From the NCBI GenBank assembly GCA_036939755.1, contig JALLAZ010000229.1, positions 1 through 19,126 of the forward strand: a stretch of 19,126 nucleotides of DNA, written 5' to 3'. This DNA is from Stephanodiscus triporus. Taxonomy: Eukaryota; Bacillariophyta; Thalassiosirophyceae; Thalassiosirales; Thalassiosiraceae. The notes beneath the pieces are model-generated. The model had not been told where the DNA came from, searched no databases, and saw nothing but the letters and a program-made list of their open reading frames with translations. Position numbers and translations under genes: made by a program. Positions 18,502 to 19,126 of the stretch are shown here, piece by piece (position 1 is the first letter of the stretch; the number at the start of each line of letters is the position of its first letter).

Positions 18502-19126
18502 CGGTGTGGTCGGAGCAAATCTACCAAGCTTGGGCTAGATTATTTGTTACTTTTGGGGTTGTCCTCGGAATGATGTCATCGAGCATGCTTGGATATTCAT
18601 CATTGCCAGTGCTCGGGAGGAGCTGACACACCCGAAGCCAAGCCAAGGCGCACTTCGGGCTCCTACAGGGCTGCACAAAAGAAGGGAAAATGGCCGAAAA
18701 ACAACTCATATGAAAAACCGAAGTGAAGGTGTGTCAGACATTTCGCATTTCTGTAATTAGTTGATTTCGGCAGAGCTAAGCATTCCCATTTGTCATCGGA
18801 ATGTTGTCACAACCCGAAGCCTCAAGCCCATCATGGTTGGCAGCTATTTGGGGTTCGTGTCCCTTAGTGTTTCCGCAGAACCCAAACCCCTCTGTTGTTT
18901 ACAAACCAAGAGTTCCCAAAATTTTTAAGTGTCTGCCTAAGTACTCTACACCTAAGTAAGTGCCTGTTTCGAGGTGGGTAACCATACGATATCGGACTAT
19001 CGTACCCCCAAATTGTACCCCGAAAGGGGTTGACTATGCACCACCGACGAATTTGTACTATCTCTTTTTCCGGATGGTGTTCTGACTTTTCTGGTACATA
19101 ATGAAATCGTACTATCCCATAGTTGG
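18502..19126. other. Non-coding flank upstream of the minus-strand genes
   Basis: I see no convincing gene here. The part nearest 18502 should hold the promoter of the anchored-protein gene. Elsewhere there are small repeats: CTGACACACC (18623-18632) inverted at 18728-18737; TACGATA (18985-18991) inverted at 18998-19004; an ACCCC-GAAA-GGGGT hairpin at 19017-19030; and several CGTACTATC/GTACTATC-like strings from 18996 to the end. Confidence 0.5.

Overview
The window looks like nuclear DNA from a microbial eukaryote. The best guess is a diatom or a related stramenopile, from inference and not from a database match. The reasons are: a eukaryote-type folylpolyglutamate synthase; short GT-AG introns (69-195 bp), several with a CTAAC/CTAAT-like branch site; the standard genetic code; secreted proteins with very large modular ectodomains; and an N-P-S-x repeat with a lysine-rich tail, a style common in predicted diatom wall and surface proteins. 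No rRNA, tRNA, CRISPR array or transposase was seen.

Layout. At 90-2480 (+) there is one intronless, GC-rich gene for folylpolyglutamate synthase. Its conserved Mur-ligase-type core is interrupted by long poly-Asp, poly-Arg and poly-Ser tracts made by GAC/CGA/TCG trinucleotide expansions. A 0.7-kb convergent intergenic region follows. From 16128 down to 3167 (-) there is one giant gene that appears as several separate open frames until the introns are removed. I propose five introns (14526-14596, 13112-13187, 10805-10880, 9249-9317, 7558-7639). Splicing keeps the frame throughout and gives a secreted protein of about 4,195 residues: signal peptide, four tandem right-handed beta-helix modules, EGF-like repeats, an IPT/TIG domain, another EGF, an Ig/cadherin-like domain, a very long region resembling giant bacterial surface proteins, a fibronectin type III domain, an N-P-S-E repeat and a basic Lys/Pro tail. 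Upstream on the same strand, 18475 down to 16225 (-), lies a four-exon gene for a 602-residue protein of unknown family. It has a signal peptide and a C-terminal hydrophobic tail typical of a GPI-anchor signal or a single membrane anchor. About 0.6 kb of non-coding sequence with small inverted repeats closes the window.

How they may relate. The two minus-strand genes are only 96 bp apart, both encode predicted secretory-pathway products, and a strong intron-like element (16164-16232) overlaps the stop codon of the first and would join the two in frame. They may therefore be a co-localised pair of surface proteins, or one even larger gene of about 4,807 codons. The folate gene is convergent with them and has no evident functional link.

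Most interesting: the giant multidomain protein and its bacterial-type scaffold, a recent 60-bp duplication of one beta-helix rung with only synonymous differences, the possible read-through splice between the two minus-strand genes, a duplicated intron/exon boundary in the upstream gene, and a native near-FLAG sequence plus large self-complementary trinucleotide tracts in the folate gene.
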